NCBI RefSeq assembly: GCF_000411975.1
Contig: NZ_ASXG01000077.1
Coordinates: 62,001 to 126,000, forward strand
DNA: 64,000 nt
Origin: Amycolatopsis orientalis DSM 43388
GTDB lineage: Bacteria; Actinomycetota; Actinomycetes; Mycobacteriales; Pseudonocardiaceae
Reading direction: 5' to 3'
In this document: one piece after another, positions 38,625 to 49,092 of the stretch
Layout: each line of letters starts with the position of its first letter
Numbering within the stretch: the stretch's first letter is position 1
The notes under the pieces: generated by a model
What the model was told of the DNA's origin: nothing
The model's database searches: none
The model's input: only the letters and a program-made list of their open reading frames with translations
Program-made: the position numbers and the translations under genes

Positions 38625-41600
38625 GTGCTGGACGTCAACTTCTTCGATGAGCTCCGCATTGGCCTGGCCACTGCTGACGACATCCGTCAGTGGTCCTTCG
38701 GCGAGGTCAAGAAGCCGGAGACCATCAACTACCGGACCCTCAAGCCGGAGAAGGACGGGCTCTTCTGCGAGAAGATCTTCGGTCCGACCCGGGACTGGGA
38801 GTGCTACTGCGGCAAGTACAAGCGCGTCCGGTTCAAGGGCATCATCTGCGAGCGCTGCGGCGTCGAGGTCACTCGCGCCAAGGTGCGCCGGGAGCGGATG
38901 GGACACATCGAGCTGGCCGCGCCGGTCACCCACATCTGGTACTTCAAGGGCGTTCCGTCGCGCCTTGGCTACCTGCTGGACCTGGCGCCCAAGGACCTCG
39001 AGAAGATCATCTACTTCGCGGCCTACGTGATCACCGGCGTGAACACCGAGCTGCGGCACAACGACCTGCCGACGCTGGAGAACGAGATCGGCGTCGAGCG
39101 CAAGAACCTCGAGACGAAGCGCGACGCCGACATCGAGGCCCGCGCGCAGAAGCTGGAAGCCGACCTGGCCGAGCTGGAGGCGGAGGGCGCGAAGTCCGAC
39201 GTGCGCCGCAAGGTCAAGGAGGGCGGCGAGCGCGAGATGCGCCAGATCCGCGACCGCGCCGGTCGCGAGCTGGACCGTCTCGAGGAGGTCTGGACGACCT
39301 TCACGAAGCTCGAGCCGCGTCAGCTGATCGCCGACGAGCTGCTCTACCGCGAGCTGGTCGACCGGTACGGCGAGTACTTCACCGGCGGCATGGGCGCGGA
39401 GGCGATCCAGAAGCTGGCGACCGAGTTCGACGTCGCCGCCGAGGCCGACAGCCTGCGCGACACCATCCGCAACGGCAAGGGGCAGAAGAAGCTCCGCGCG
39501 CTGAAGCGGCTCAAGGTCGTCGCCGCGTTCCAGGCGACCGGCAACGACCCGCGCGGCATGGTGCTCGACGCCGTCCCGGTCATCCCGCCGGACCTGCGCC
39601 CGATGGTGCAGCTCGACGGTGGCCGCTTCGCCACGTCGGACCTGAACGACCTGTACCGCCGCGTGATCAACCGGAACAACCGGCTCAAGCGGCTGATCGA
39701 CCTCGGCGCGCCCGAGATCATCGTCAACAACGAGAAGCGGATGCTGCAGGAGGCCGTCGACGCGCTGTTCGACAACGGCCGCCGCGGCCGTCCGGTCACC
39801 GGCCCGGGCAACCGGCCGCTGAAGTCGCTGTCCGACCTGCTGAAGGGCAAGCAGGGCCGGTTCCGCCAGAACCTGCTGGGCAAGCGCGTCGACTACTCGG
39901 GCCGTTCGGTCATCATCGTCGGTCCGCAGCTGAAGCTGCACCAGTGCGGTCTGCCGAAGGACATGGCGCTCGAGCTGTTCAAGCCGTTCGTCATGAAGCG
40001 GCTGGTCGACCTGAACCACGCGCAGAACATCAAGTCCGCCAAGCGGATGGTGGAGCGGTCGCGGCCGCAGGTGTGGGACGTGCTCGAAGAGGTCATCACC
40101 GGCCACCCGGTGATGCTGAACCGCGCGCCGACCCTGCACCGGCTGGGCATCCAGGCCTTCGAGCCGCAGCTGGTCGAGGGCAAGGCCATCCAGCTGCACC
40201 CGCTGGTCTGCGAAGCGTTCAACGCGGACTTCGACGGCGACCAGATGGCGGTGCACCTGCCGCTGTCGGCCGAGGCGCAGGCCGAGGCCCGGATCCTAAT
40301 GCTGTCGGCGAACAACATCCTGTCGCCGGCGTCGGGCCGTCCGCTCGCCATGCCGCGGCTGGACATGGTCACCGGCCTGTTCCACCTGACCCGGCTGAAC
40401 GAGAACGCCGAGGGCGCGGGCAACGCGTACTCCTCGCCCGCCGAGGCGATCATGGCGTTCGACCGCAAGGCGCTGAGCCTGCACGCCCCGGTCAAGATCC
40501 GGATCACCGACCGGCAGCCGGCGAAGGCGGACGAGGCGGCGCTCGCGGAAAAGGGCTGGGAGCCGGGCAAGCCGTGGCTGGCCGAGACGACCCTGGGCCG
40601 CGTTCTGTTCAACGACCTGCTGCCGGCGGACTACCCGTTCATCAACGAGCCGATGCCGAAGAAGCGGCAGGCGGCCATCGTGAACGACCTCGCCGAGCGG
40701 TACTCGATGACGCAGGTCGCGCAGACGCTGGACAAGCTCAAGGACGCCGGTTTCTACTGGGCGACCCGCTCGGGCGTCACGGTCGCGATCTCGGACGTGC
40801 TGACCCCGGTCGGCAAGAAGGCCATTCTCGACGAGTACGAGGGCAAGGCCGACCAGGTCGAGAAGCGGTACCAGCGCGGTCAGCTGTCCCACGCCGAGCG
40901 CAACAACGAGCTCGTCAAGGTGTGGACGCAGGCGACCGAAGAGGTCCACAAGATCATGGAGACGGCGCTGCCGGACGACAACCCGATCGCCATGATCGTG
41001 AAGTCGGGTGCCGCCGGTAACATGACGCAGGTCCGTTCGCTGGCCGGGATGCGCGGTCTGGTGTCGAACCCGAAGGGCGAGTACATCCCGCGTCCGATCA
41101 AAGCGAACTTCCGCGAAGGCCTGTCGGTGGCGGAGTACTTCATCGCCACGCACGGTGCCCGGAAGGGTCTGGCGGACACGGCGCTCCGTACCGCGGACTC
41201 GGGTTACCTGACCCGTCGTCTGGTGGACGTTTCGCAGGACGTCATCGTCCGCGAGATCGACTGCGGCACCACGCGCGGCATCATGATGCCGATCGGCGAG
41301 GACCTCGGCGACGGCAAGATCGTGCGCGACCAGCACGTCGAGACCTCCGTGTACGCGCGGAACCTCGCGACCGACGCGGTCGACCCCAAGGGCAACGTCG
41401 TGCTGAACGCCGGCGACGACATCGGCGACCCGGCCATCGAGAAGCTGCTCTCCAGCGGCATCACGAAGGTCAAGGTCCGCTCGGTGCTGACCTGCGAGTC
41501 GGCGGTCGGGGTCTGCGCGACCTGCTACGGCCGTTCGATGGCGACGGGCCAGCTCGTCGACGTCGGCGAGGCGGTCGGCATCGTCGCCGCCCAGTCGATC

Positions 41601-42536
41601 GGTGAGCCGGGTACGCAGCTGACGATGCGTACGTTCCACCAGGGTGGTGTCGCCGGTGACGACATCACGACCGGTCTGCCGCGTGTCACCGAGCTTTTCG
41701 AGGCTCGCGTGCCGAAGGGCAAGGCTCCGATCGCGGACGTCGACGGCCGCGTGCGGATCGAGGAGAGCGAGCGGTTCTGGAAGATCACCCTGATCCCGGA
41801 CGACGGGTCGGAGGAGATCGTCTTCGACAAGCTGTCCAAGCGGCAGCGGCTCGCGAACACCCCGAACGGCCCGCTGGGCGACGGCGACCACGTGCACGTC
41901 GGCCAGCAGCTGCTCGAGGGCACCCCGGACCCGCACGAGGTCCTGCGCGTCATGGGCCCGCGCGAAGCGCAGATGCACCTCACGGACGAGGTTCAGAAGG
42001 TGTACCGGGCGCAGGGTGTGTCGATCCACGACAAGCACATCGAGGTCATCGTGCGGCAGATGCTGCGCCGCGTGACGATCATCGACTCCGGTGCCACGGA
42101 CTTCCTGCCGGGCGAACTGCCCGAGCGGACGAAGTTCGAGGCGACGAACCGGGCCGCGGTCGCCGAGGGCGGCGAGCCGGCTTCGGGTCGCCCGGTGCTG
42201 ATGGGCATCACGAAGGCGTCGCTGACCACGGATTCGTGGCTGTCGGCGGCCTCGTTCCAGGAGACCACGCGAGTCCTGACCGACGCGGCCATCAACGGCC
42301 GCAGCGACAAGCTCGTGGGCCTCAAGGAGAACGTCATCATCGGTAAGCTCATCCCGGCCGGTACGGGCATCAACAAGTACCGGAACATCCAGGTGCAGCC
42401 GACCGAGGAGGCGCGGGTCGCGGCGTACGCGATCCCGTCCTACGACGACGGTTACTACACCCCGGACGTGTTCGGTTCTGGCACCGGCGCCGCGGTTCCG
42501 CTGGACGACTACGACTTCGGTCGCGACTTCCGCTGA
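38625..42536 (+). CDS. rpoC: DNA-directed RNA polymerase subunit beta'
   Basis: This 1303-residue subunit carries the catalytic Mg-binding motif NADFDGDQM at residues 533-541. The N-terminal zinc site is formed by ECYCGKYKR and CERCGVEV, and a second zinc site by [11 protein letters not shown]. The GTG start gives [19 protein letters not shown], the usual actinobacterial N-terminus. An intrinsic terminator follows. Confidence 0.98.
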   Translation: MLDVNFFDELRIGLATADDIRQWSFGEVKKPETINYRTLKPEKDGLFCEKIFGPTRDWECYCGKYKRVRFKGIICERCGVEVTRAKVRRERMGHIELAAPVTHIWYFKGVPSRLGYLLDLAPKDLEKIIYFAAYVITGVNTELRHNDLPTLENEIGVERKNLETKRDADIEARAQKLEADLAELEAEGAKSDVRRKVKEGGEREMRQIRDRAGRELDRLEEVWTTFTKLEPRQLIADELLYRELVDRYGEYFTGGMGAEAIQKLATEFDVAAEADSLRDTIRNGKGQKKLRALKRLKVVAAFQATGNDPRGMVLDAVPVIPPDLRPMVQLDGGRFATSDLNDLYRRVINRNNRLKRLIDLGAPEIIVNNEKRMLQEAVDALFDNGRRGRPVTGPGNRPLKSLSDLLKGKQGRFRQNLLGKRVDYSGRSVIIVGPQLKLHQCGLPKDMALELFKPFVMKRLVDLNHAQNIKSAKRMVERSRPQVWDVLEEVITGHPVMLNRAPTLHRLGIQAFEPQLVEGKAIQLHPLVCEAFNADFDGDQMAVHLPLSAEAQAEARILMLSANNILSPASGRPLAMPRLDMVTGLFHLTRLNENAEGAGNAYSSPAEAIMAFDRKALSLHAPVKIRITDRQPAKADEAALAEKGWEPGKPWLAETTLGRVLFNDLLPADYPFINEPMPKKRQAAIVNDLAERYSMTQVAQTLDKLKDAGFYWATRSGVTVAISDVLTPVGKKAILDEYEGKADQVEKRYQRGQLSHAERNNELVKVWTQATEEVHKIMETALPDDNPIAMIVKSGAAGNMTQVRSLAGMRGLVSNPKGEYIPRPIKANFREGLSVAEYFIATHGARKGLADTALRTADSGYLTRRLVDVSQDVIVREIDCGTTRGIMMPIGEDLGDGKIVRDQHVETSVYARNLATDAVDPKGNVVLNAGDDIGDPAIEKLLSSGITKVKVRSVLTCESAVGVCATCYGRSMATGQLVDVGEAVGIVAAQSIGEPGTQLTMRTFHQGGVAGDDITTGLPRVTELFEARVPKGKAPIADVDGRVRIEESERFWKITLIPDDGSEEIVFDKLSKRQRLANTPNGPLGDGDHVHVGQQLLEGTPDPHEVLRVMGPREAQMHLTDEVQKVYRAQGVSIHDKHIEVIVRQMLRRVTIIDSGATDFLPGELPERTKFEATNRAAVAEGGEPASGRPVLMGITKASLTTDSWLSAASFQETTRVLTDAAINGRSDKLVGLKENVIIGKLIPAGTGINKYRNIQVQPTEEARVAAYAIPSYDDGYYTPDVFGSGTGAAVPLDDYDFGRDFR

Positions 42537-42552
42537 TCCGCTCCGCTTGACG

Positions 42553-42583
42553 AAACGCCCCCGGCTTCGGCCGGGGGCGTTTT
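42553..42583 (+). terminator. intrinsic terminator after rpoC
   Basis: A 13-bp stem (AAACGCCCCCGGC with its complement) around a TTCG tetraloop ends in TTTT. It lies 17 nt after the rpoC stop and could also serve the converging gene that ends at 42595. Confidence 0.93.
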
Positions 42584-42594
42584 CGTTTGGGTGC

Positions 42595-43404
42595 TCAGAC
42601 CGCGGCGGGCACGTCGATCCGGTCGAGGAAGTCGGCGATCAGGTCGATTCTGGCGACCAGGGTCGCCGGGTCGATCTCGTCCCGGTACACCGCGTAGCAC
42701 CACCCGTGCTCGAGGCCGATGAGGTCCGGAAGCAGTTCATGGTTGCCGCGCAGCCAGTCCATGGTCTCCGGGGCGGTGACCTGAGCCGAGAGGTCCTGAT
42801 CGCTGGCGTATCCGGTGAACTCGTTCTCGGGCGACGTAAATTGCTCCCAGCGGGCGGCTGAGGGCGAAGTTCGCGCCTCCGCTTCGAACAGCCTTTGCTG
42901 GTAGTTGAAATACGCCATGGTCCGCCCGAACATCCGCACCGGATCGGTCGGGTACGCCTTGGCGATCTTCATGCTCGGCGTGGGCCCGACCTTGGTTTCG
43001 ATGGTGTACTCGTAGATCCTTCTGGTGCTGTTGGCCCCGACCCGGAGCGTGCACCAGTACGCGCTGACCCGGAACTGCCGGTCCCGCCGCGGCAGGTCAG
43101 CCGTGAACTCGACGGTCGGCGGACTGCTGGGGAAGCTCATGCCCTCCGAGATGGTCTTCGGCCGGTACAGCTCGCCAAGAGGCTTCCGGCGCCCCGCGGA
43201 CCGGGGCCGCCCGTATTTCAGATCGGCGACCATGGATCCGCCCAGTTCCTCGGGCACCGCGTGCAACGCGGCCAGCCAGGCTCGCTTCGCTCGTTTCTTC
43301 TTCAGATGCCAGCGGAAGCCGAGATAACTCGGCAGCACGACCATGACCAGGAATCCGACGATCGGTCCGAGCCACACCCAAGTGTCGTGCAGTGCGCGAG
43401 CCAC
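42595..43404 (-). CDS. membrane-anchored protein of cassette 1, unknown function
   Basis: This 269-residue protein has one N-terminal transmembrane helix (IVGFLVMVVLPSYLGF), a basic stretch, then a cytoplasmic domain. The C-terminal part (ENEFTGYASDQDLSAQVTA onward, ending LDRIDVPAAV) has the same layout as a segment in the 500- and 488-residue proteins of this island: a Phe/Asp-rich strand, helix, two strands and a long helix. Homology is plausible but not proven by eye. Its GTG start lies four bases past the corrected stop of the preceding gene, so it is the last gene of cassette 1. Confidence 0.65.
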   Translation of the reverse strand: MARALHDTWVWLGPIVGFLVMVVLPSYLGFRWHLKKKRAKRAWLAALHAVPEELGGSMVADLKYGRPRSAGRRKPLGELYRPKTISEGMSFPSSPPTVEFTADLPRRDRQFRVSAYWCTLRVGANSTRRIYEYTIETKVGPTPSMKIAKAYPTDPVRMFGRTMAYFNYQQRLFEAEARTSPSAARWEQFTSPENEFTGYASDQDLSAQVTAPETMDWLRGNHELLPDLIGLEHGWCYAVYRDEIDPATLVARIDLIADFLDRIDVPAAV

Positions 43405-43407
43405 AGC

Positions 43408-44470
43408 TCAGAACTCCAGATCTTTTTTGGGTCTCGTCTTTCGAAGTTCCGTCCCCGGTCGCCGCGTACTCGACGGCCTTGCGCGCGTTCTCCAGGTGTC
43501 CCAACGGTTTCCCTGGCTTGACTGGCAGGTCGGGATCGTTCTTGTCGTGGCTTCGGAGCCCGACCTGCGACCGTGCCTCGTCCAGCAGCTTCCCGCGGAC
43601 GGTTTTCCCGAAACCGTCCTTGGCCCGCTTGGCGGTGGTCTTGCCGCCTTCGACGGCCATCTTGGCCACCTCGTCCTTGGCCGCCTTGAAGAACGTCTTG
43701 AACCGGGCGATCAAGTCCTTGATCAGGTCGAGCAGCTTCTGCAGCTTGCTGACCTGCTTCGTCGCCTTGCCCGCGGTGGACGCCGCGCGCACCCCGGTCG
43801 CCGTGCCCGCCGCCGCGGTGGATGCTCCGAACGACGGGACCGCGGCGGCCAATGCCGGGATCCAGATCATGATCAGCCAGGTGATCAGCTCGGTCAGCAA
43901 CGCCTTGATGAAGTCCTCGATGACGGTCATCGCCATGCTGCACACCTGCAGCATCGTCGCGATGTCTCCGGCTTGGTCGGCGGTGCCGCTGATCCCGGTC
44001 GAGAACTTGGCCAGCTTCTCCGCCGCGATTTCGGCCGCGCCGCCTTCCCACTGCGAGAGCGAACTCTTCGCCTGCTCGCTGAACTGGTGCGCGAACTGCT
44101 CCAGCCCGCGCCCGATCGCCGTGAAGTTCTCGGCCGCTTTGGACAGTGCCGGGCCGTCGCCGCTGACGAAGTGGATCGCGTCCTGGAGCGGGTCGCAGAC
44201 GGCCAGCAGGAAGTTCAGTCCCTGGCCGACCAGCCAGCCGATCGGGTCGCTGTTGATGCTCATCGCGGTTTCCGCGTACGACTGGACGAAGGTGGTCGTC
44301 TCGGAAACCACCCCGCTCAGCCCGGTCGCGGTGTCGCCTGCCTTGATCGCGTCGCTGGTGCCCGCGTCGTAGATCTTCACCGCGCCGCCCACCACCGGCA
44401 GCGCGTTGACGATCTTCTTGCCGGTGCCGTCCTCCGGCTTGATCTCGATCTTGCTCGACGGATCAGACAT
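43408..44470 (-). CDS. large WXG-type helical protein of cassette 1 (frameshift near 3' end)
   Basis: This is about 353 residues after correction. It is helical, with SDPIGWLVGQGLNFLLAV, PLQDAIHFVSGDGPAL and a W-x-G motif in LSQWEGGAAEIAAEKLAKF, followed by a hydrophobic pair of segments (ELITWLIMIWIPALAAAV) and a Lys-rich tail. It is a clear paralogue of the 384-residue protein at 47604-48758. As printed, the frame runs on to 43097 through the next gene; removing one A from the A6 run (43423-43428) gives the ending TQKDLEF-stop, like TRENLDM-stop in the paralogue. The layout suggests a type VII secretion substrate; no toxin domain is recognisable. Confidence 0.7.
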
Positions 44471-44478
44471 CTCGCCCC

Positions 44479-44814
44479 CTACTTCCGTCCGCTGCCGAGG
44501 TTGTCGATCTTGCCCATGACGTCTTTCCAGTTGCGGCAGTGGTCCTCTTCGGTCTGGTCGTAGAACTGGCCGGCGCGGTTGATCTTGTCGGACGCGGACT
44601 GCAGGCCGGTTTCCATCGCGGTCAGCAGGTCTTTCAGGTCGTTGACCATGTCCGTGTACTTGCTCTTGACGAAGATGCCGACGATGCCCCAGGACTCGTC
44701 GCCGACGTCGGCCTGCGCCACCTTGCCCTTGACCCCGGCGACTGCGGTCTTGTTGCCCGCGAGCTGGCGGGAGTAGTCGTAGAGCTTCGCCGTCTGCACT
44801 TGGTAGCCGGCCAT
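44479..44814 (-). CDS. EspC-like/WXG100-superfamily small protein of cassette 1
   Basis: This 111-residue protein begins MAGYQVQTAKLYDYSRQLAG and contains QADVGDESWGIVGIFVKSKY and two amphipathic helices. The size and the D-x-S-W-G turn between helices fit the EspC/WXG100-type partners exported by type VII systems. Its ATG overlaps the YbaB-like stop by one base (TGATG). It is similar to the 106-residue protein at 48772-49092. The exported role is inference. Confidence 0.75.
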   Translation of the reverse strand: MAGYQVQTAKLYDYSRQLAGNKTAVAGVKGKVAQADVGDESWGIVGIFVKSKYTDMVNDLKDLLTAMETGLQSASDKINRAGQFYDQTEEDHCRNWKDVMGKIDNLGSGRK

Positions 44815-45386
44815 CAACGGTGGTCCTCGTCGTCGAACAGGTTTTTCAGGAAGTCGTCCCCGGCAGATCCGGTCGACGGCGGCGGAGGCGGGGTCCTCTC
44901 CGCGGGGTCGGCCAGCAACTCGCGCTCGGAATAGTCCTCGTGCTGTTCTTCCTCGACGCTGCGCTGCGGCGCGGGCGCGCCCCGCTCCATCGCGGCGCGC
45001 AATTCCTCCACGTCGGTGCCCAGCAGTTCGGCCTGGGTTTCCAGCACCTGCTCGGTGAGCCGCATCGAGTTGCCCGTGTGCTGGTCCACCAGCACGGCCT
45101 GCTGCCGCGCGGACTCGGCGACCGCCTGCTGCAGGGTCGCCATCAACATCCCGGACAACTCGGCCCCGCCGCGGCGCAGCGCGGTATCAGTGACCTGGAT
45201 GTCCTTGATCGCTCCGCCCGGACCGGCGACCACGGTGACCGACCGGTCCGGCGACGTCGCAGTCGCTTCGAGCGCGCTGAGTTCCTCCTGCATTTGGGCG
45301 ATGCCGGAGAACTGTTCGTCCACCCGCCGCATCCTCGATTGGAACCGATCGAACTCCGCGACCAGCCGGTCGAACTCGTCGGACAT
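44814..45386 (-). CDS. YbaB/EbfC family protein of cassette 1 (EspL-like)
   Basis: This 190-residue protein has a YbaB-type core: a coiled coil (VAEFDRFQSRMRRVDEQF, MQEELSALEATATSPD) and RSVTVVAGPGGAIKDIQVTD. The C-terminus is an acidic, Pro-rich tail ending DDFLKNLFDDEDHR. The ATG at 45386 matches the paralogue's N-terminus (MSDEFDRLV versus VSEEMDRLV). YbaB proteins bind DNA; EspL of the mycobacterial ESX-1 locus belongs to this family. It is first in cassette 1 and divergent from the zinc-ribbon gene. Confidence 0.85.
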   Translation of the reverse strand: MSDEFDRLVAEFDRFQSRMRRVDEQFSGIAQMQEELSALEATATSPDRSVTVVAGPGGAIKDIQVTDTALRRGGAELSGMLMATLQQAVAESARQQAVLVDQHTGNSMRLTEQVLETQAELLGTDVEELRAAMERGAPAPQRSVEEEQHEDYSERELLADPAERTPPPPPSTGSAGDDFLKNLFDDEDHR

Positions 45387-45565
45387 GCCGTCTCCCCCCT
45401 GAGCTCGGTTGCCTGCCGTCATTGCCAATCCGGATTTTACGGCTGGTATCCGTCGGAAACCGGCAAACAGCCGGAAACCCCGCGAAATGGTTGCGGTGCG
45501 TAGCGGGTCCGGAGACGGTACTTGTACGGTCGCGGGCGGTTTCCGGCTGGCATACCTTCGCGCGC

Positions 45566-46087
45566 GTGGCTGATGTCGTGCCCTTCACGGACAACTTCTC
45601 GGATCTCTCCAACGCCCAGGGCTACCAGTTCGAGTTCCGCTGCGAGCGCTGCGGAAACGGATACCGGTCGGCGTTCCAGCGGGACGCGATGGAGACCGGG
45701 CGCAGCATGTTGCGCGCGGTGGGCTCGTTTTTCGGCGGGACGCTGCAGCAGTTGAGCAGTTCCGCGGACCAGTGGAAGTACGACCGAGCGACGAACTCGG
45801 CGGCAAAGGACCGCGCCCTGACCGCGGCGGAAGAAGTCTCGCGGGCGCAGGCGGCGGCGCAGCGCGACCAGATCTGGGACCAGGCCCGGGAGAAGAACTG
45901 GACCGCGGACCTGGACCTGGACACCCGGGCGAAGCTCACCTGCCCGGGCTGCGGGCTGAAGGCCGAGGGCGGGAAGTTCTGCACTGGCTGCGGAAGCTCA
46001 CTGGCTCCGACTGTCCACTGTGGAGAGTGCGGCAAGGAAGCCAAAGCGGGGGCGGTGTTCTGCTCGGATTGCGGGCACCGGCTCTGA
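45566..46087 (+). CDS. zinc-ribbon protein of unknown function
   Basis: This 173-residue protein has an N-terminal CERCGNGY zinc knuckle, a helical middle (AAEEVSRAQAAAQRDQIWDQ) and a C-terminal double zinc ribbon with four CxxC pairs (CPGCGLK, CTGCGSS, CGECGKE, CSDCGHRL). Such proteins often act as adaptors. The GTG start gives MADVVPFTDNFSDL; the frame extends upstream into a probable promoter region shared with cassette 1. It converges with the 500-residue gene with four bases between the stops. Confidence 0.75.
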   Translation: MADVVPFTDNFSDLSNAQGYQFEFRCERCGNGYRSAFQRDAMETGRSMLRAVGSFFGGTLQQLSSSADQWKYDRATNSAAKDRALTAAEEVSRAQAAAQRDQIWDQAREKNWTADLDLDTRAKLTCPGCGLKAEGGKFCTGCGSSLAPTVHCGECGKEAKAGAVFCSDCGHRL

Positions 46088-46091
46088 CCGG

Positions 46092-47594
46092 TCAGGCCCG
46101 GGCGAGAGCTTCGCGCCTCTTCCGTGCCCGGCGGGGCATGCTGGGGAAGTAAGTGCGCTTGAGCAGGAGGAGCCCCGGAAGCACCCAGATCAGTGCGCCC
46201 AGGAGGTCGAAGGCCGAGTACATCGAGCCGACCTGGTAAGCCGGGTGTCCCCAGAGCGGGCCGACCGCGACTTCCACGACGGTGCCGCGAGCGGGAAGCT
46301 CGGAACGGGACCAGTCGGCGGTGATTTCGCGGATGCCGCCGTCTTGCACGTAGGTCGCGTCGATCTCGGCTCGGTCGGTGGTGCACGACAAGCCGCCGGA
46401 TGTGGTCACGCAATGCCGGGTGCCGCCTTCGCTGACCCGGGTGACCGTCGCCTGCACCTGCGGGGCGAGCCTGGTCAGCACCGCGATCGAGTTGGCCGCG
46501 GGTCCGACTCCGATGGCGAGCAGGGCTAGTGCGATGAGTGTGCGTGCGGTCAGCGAAATCGAGGTGACCGGCTGCCGGTCGCGGGCATCGCGCCTGCGGT
46601 TCACCGGAGTGCGGAGGAAGCCGCCGCGCTTGCCGATCCACGCGTCGTAGCGGGTGTCCGCGCTGGTGGTGATGGCGCGGAAGTGCCGGTCGTTCGCCCA
46701 CTTCTCCCAGATCCGCGAGGGAACCGCGGCGGCAAGCATCGCGAGCTTGCGGGAGTTGTCGAACATCCGGTCTTCAGTGAGCCCGCCAGTGTCGGTGGTC
46801 CAGAGCGCGTCCTCGCGGAAGGCGACCTGGTGCACGCGGAAAAACCGGTCGTTCAGAAGCAGTTCGCGGACCTCGCCGGTCAGCATTTCCCGAGCGAAAT
46901 CCGGATCCGAGGTGTAGACGGAGAACCGGCGGTCGAATTCGGGATCGATCTCGAATTCGTGCAGGGTGGTATCCGGGCGCAGCCAGCTGAACTGGTTGCG
47001 GGTGATTCGCATGTCTTCCAGCGGAGTGAAGTGCTCCGGGGCGAAGGCTTTGAGCTTCGGGGAGATGGTCAGCGCGGGTACCTTCGGGACGCGCAGCTCC
47101 ACGACCGAGCAGATCGAGCCGAGTGCTTCGGCAAGCTTCGACTTCCGGCGGAAGTTCTCGTCCCGGTACGGAGATTCGGTCGAGTATTCGATGCCGAGCA
47201 GCCGGTGCCCCTGGTGGGCGAACTCGACCGTGACCCGGCTCGGCCAGGGATCCGGATGGTCGCGCGGGACGGCAAGCCCGTGCCGGGGAAGGAAACCGAA
47301 GCTGGGTTCGCTGCTCGAGTCGACGCGGCCGGCCCAATGCCGCTGACGCCAGCCACGCCAGGTGAGCAGCGCGGCGACGACCAGCGGCACGCCGTACCAA
47401 CCCCACTGCGGCACGGACATGCTGGCGGAGAACCAGTACAGCGTCGTGAGGGAAACCGTTATCCCGCACAGGAGATGGAAGATCGCCGCCAGAACCGAGC
47501 TGCGCCGCTCGGCCCAGGCGGCGATCCACAGCAGTACGAAAGCCAGTGCGTAGCCGCCGAATAAATAGCCGGGGACAATCATCTCGTCCGTCAC
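46092..47594 (-). CDS. multi-pass membrane protein of cassette 2, unknown function
   Basis: This is a 500-residue protein. The N-terminus has about three transmembrane helices (YALAFVLLWIAAW, LCGITVSLTTLYWF, VPLVVAALLTW), then a cytoplasmic domain with EFDRRFSVYTSDPDFAREML and VRELLLNDRFFRVHQVAF, and a C-terminal part with two more helices around an exposed domain holding two Cys. It is similar along its full length to the 488-residue protein at 49791-51257. Its GTG start is nine bases after the preceding gene, so it closes cassette 2. Confidence 0.7.
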   Translation of the reverse strand: MTDEMIVPGYLFGGYALAFVLLWIAAWAERRSSVLAAIFHLLCGITVSLTTLYWFSASMSVPQWGWYGVPLVVAALLTWRGWRQRHWAGRVDSSSEPSFGFLPRHGLAVPRDHPDPWPSRVTVEFAHQGHRLLGIEYSTESPYRDENFRRKSKLAEALGSICSVVELRVPKVPALTISPKLKAFAPEHFTPLEDMRITRNQFSWLRPDTTLHEFEIDPEFDRRFSVYTSDPDFAREMLTGEVRELLLNDRFFRVHQVAFREDALWTTDTGGLTEDRMFDNSRKLAMLAAAVPSRIWEKWANDRHFRAITTSADTRYDAWIGKRGGFLRTPVNRRRDARDRQPVTSISLTARTLIALALLAIGVGPAANSIAVLTRLAPQVQATVTRVSEGGTRHCVTTSGGLSCTTDRAEIDATYVQDGGIREITADWSRSELPARGTVVEVAVGPLWGHPAYQVGSMYSAFDLLGALIWVLPGLLLLKRTYFPSMPRRARKRREALARA

Positions 47595-47603
47595 GCGGCG
47601 ACC

Positions 47604-48758
47604 TTACATGTCGAGATTTTCGCGGGTCTCTTCTTCGGAATGGGGGCCTGCCTTGTCCGTGGCTTGGCCCGACTTGTGAAGGTCGCGGGAGTTGCTGATC
47701 GTCTTGTCCGCGATGTCGTACAGGCCCTTCCCCACGTAGGCGGAGCCCTTCTTCATATCGGCCGGGTTCACCCCGAACGTCTGCTTGAACGCCTCACCCG
47801 GCACGTTCTTGAGCGTGTTGAGAGCTTCCTCGCCGGTCGCCTTCAGCCTGGTGCCGATGCTCTCGGACTTGCCGAGGATGCCGTCGATCGCCTTCTGCTC
47901 GCCCGGCTTGATCATCGTGCCGCCCGAGGTCAGCTTCGAACCCTGCTTGATCATATCGTCGGTCCACTTGCCAAGGAACGCGATGAATTTGTCGAGCAGC
48001 TTTCCGAGCTTGCCGAGATGCTTGGTGACCTTGCCGATCACGCTGGCGACCTTGGCCACCGACGCCGACATCGCCGCGGCGACCGACGAGCCGAGGCTGA
48101 CGACGGAAGCGGCGAGCGCGGGCAGCCACAGGTAGATCAGCCAGCTGACCAGTTCGGAGATGATGGCCTTGATGACCTCTTCGATGACGGTCATCACCAT
48201 CGACCACATCTGCAAGGTCTCGGCGACCGCGCCGGCACTGGAGCCAATGCCCTTGATGCCTTCGGAGAACTGGGCCAGCGCCTTCTTCGCGGCCTCGCCA
48301 CCTTCTCCCTGCCAGTCCTTGAGCGATTCGTCGCCCTTCTTGACGAAGTCGTCAGCCAGAGTGACGAAGCCCTTGCCGATCTCGACGAAGTTTCCCGAAG
48401 CTTCCTTGAGAGCAGGACCGTCGCCGGTCACGAAATGCAGGGCGTCCTGTAGTGGCTGGATCAGTTCGATCAGCATGTTGAGGCCGTTGCTGACCAGCCA
48501 GCCGACCGGGTCGAGCGCGAAACTCACCGCGTCCGCCGCCGCGCCGGCGACGAAACCCGCGCCGTCCTGGAGCAGCTGCCCGCTGGCGGCTGCGACATCC
48601 CCGACGTCCTTGGCATCACCGAAGTTCTCGACGGCACCCGAGACCGTGCTGTAGCCCTTGCCTACGAACGGCGTCTTCTTGATCGTCTCTTGGACGTTGT
48701 GCCCGAAGCCGTCTTCGTGCTTGATCTTCACGCCGTCGGCGACGCTGTCCTGTCCCAT
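47604..48758 (-). CDS. large WXG-type helical protein of cassette 2
   Basis: This 384-residue paralogue of the cassette 1 protein shares LDPVGWLVSNGLNMLIEL, PLQDALHFVTGDGPAL, a W-x-G motif (LKDWQGEGGEAAKKALAQF) and the hydrophobic ELVSWLIYLWLPALAASV. The last 130 residues diverge between copies and show no toxin or enzyme motif. The order after YbaB-like and EspC-like genes suggests a co-secreted substrate or scaffold. Both copies end in a charged tail (SEEETRENLDM here). Confidence 0.72.
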   Translation of the reverse strand: MGQDSVADGVKIKHEDGFGHNVQETIKKTPFVGKGYSTVSGAVENFGDAKDVGDVAAASGQLLQDGAGFVAGAAADAVSFALDPVGWLVSNGLNMLIELIQPLQDALHFVTGDGPALKEASGNFVEIGKGFVTLADDFVKKGDESLKDWQGEGGEAAKKALAQFSEGIKGIGSSAGAVAETLQMWSMVMTVIEEVIKAIISELVSWLIYLWLPALAASVVSLGSSVAAAMSASVAKVASVIGKVTKHLGKLGKLLDKFIAFLGKWTDDMIKQGSKLTSGGTMIKPGEQKAIDGILGKSESIGTRLKATGEEALNTLKNVPGEAFKQTFGVNPADMKKGSAYVGKGLYDIADKTISNSRDLHKSGQATDKAGPHSEEETRENLDM

Positions 48759-48771
48759 GAGTTCCCCCTGC

Positions 48772-49092
48772 TCAGAGCGGTCCGTCGATCTTGGCGTTGA
48801 ACTTGCCGAAGGTCATGACGGTGTCTTTCTCATGTCCGTCGTAGATCTCGGCGGCTTTGTCGAGCTTGCCCTGCAGCCCTTCGAGCCCGTTCTTCATCGC
48901 GTCGAGCAGCTGCTTCAGCTCGTCGAGTTTGCTGGTATAGGTCTGCTTGGCGACCAACCCGATCAGGCCCCACGACTTGTCGCCCACGTCAGCCTGGCTC
49001 ACGAGGTTCCCGAACTTGCCCGCTTCGCTCTTGTAGTGGTCGAGTTCGGTCGAGTACTTCGTGATCGCGGTCGTTACGACGCTGTGGGTCAC
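48772..49092 (-). CDS. EspC-like/WXG100-superfamily small protein of cassette 2
   Basis: This 106-residue helical hairpin protein contains LVSQADVGDKSWGLIGLVAK, matching the D-x-S-W-G turn of its cassette 1 counterpart, and LLDAMKNGLEGLQGKLDKAA. The GTG start overlaps the YbaB-like stop (GTGA), so the pair is translationally coupled. It is a candidate type VII export partner. Confidence 0.75.
   Translation of the reverse strand: MTHSVVTTAITKYSTELDHYKSEAGKFGNLVSQADVGDKSWGLIGLVAKQTYTSKLDELKQLLDAMKNGLEGLQGKLDKAAEIYDGHEKDTVMTFGKFNAKIDGPL

Noticed and set aside
43097..43407. C-terminal extension of the cassette 1 WXG-type protein
   Set aside because: It is the out-of-frame reading of the next gene; the paralogue ends where a one-base correction would end this one.
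47604..48758. Toxin domain at the C-terminus of the WXG-type proteins
   Set aside because: No catalytic motif could be recognised in either copy, and no small immunity-like gene follows; a membrane protein does.
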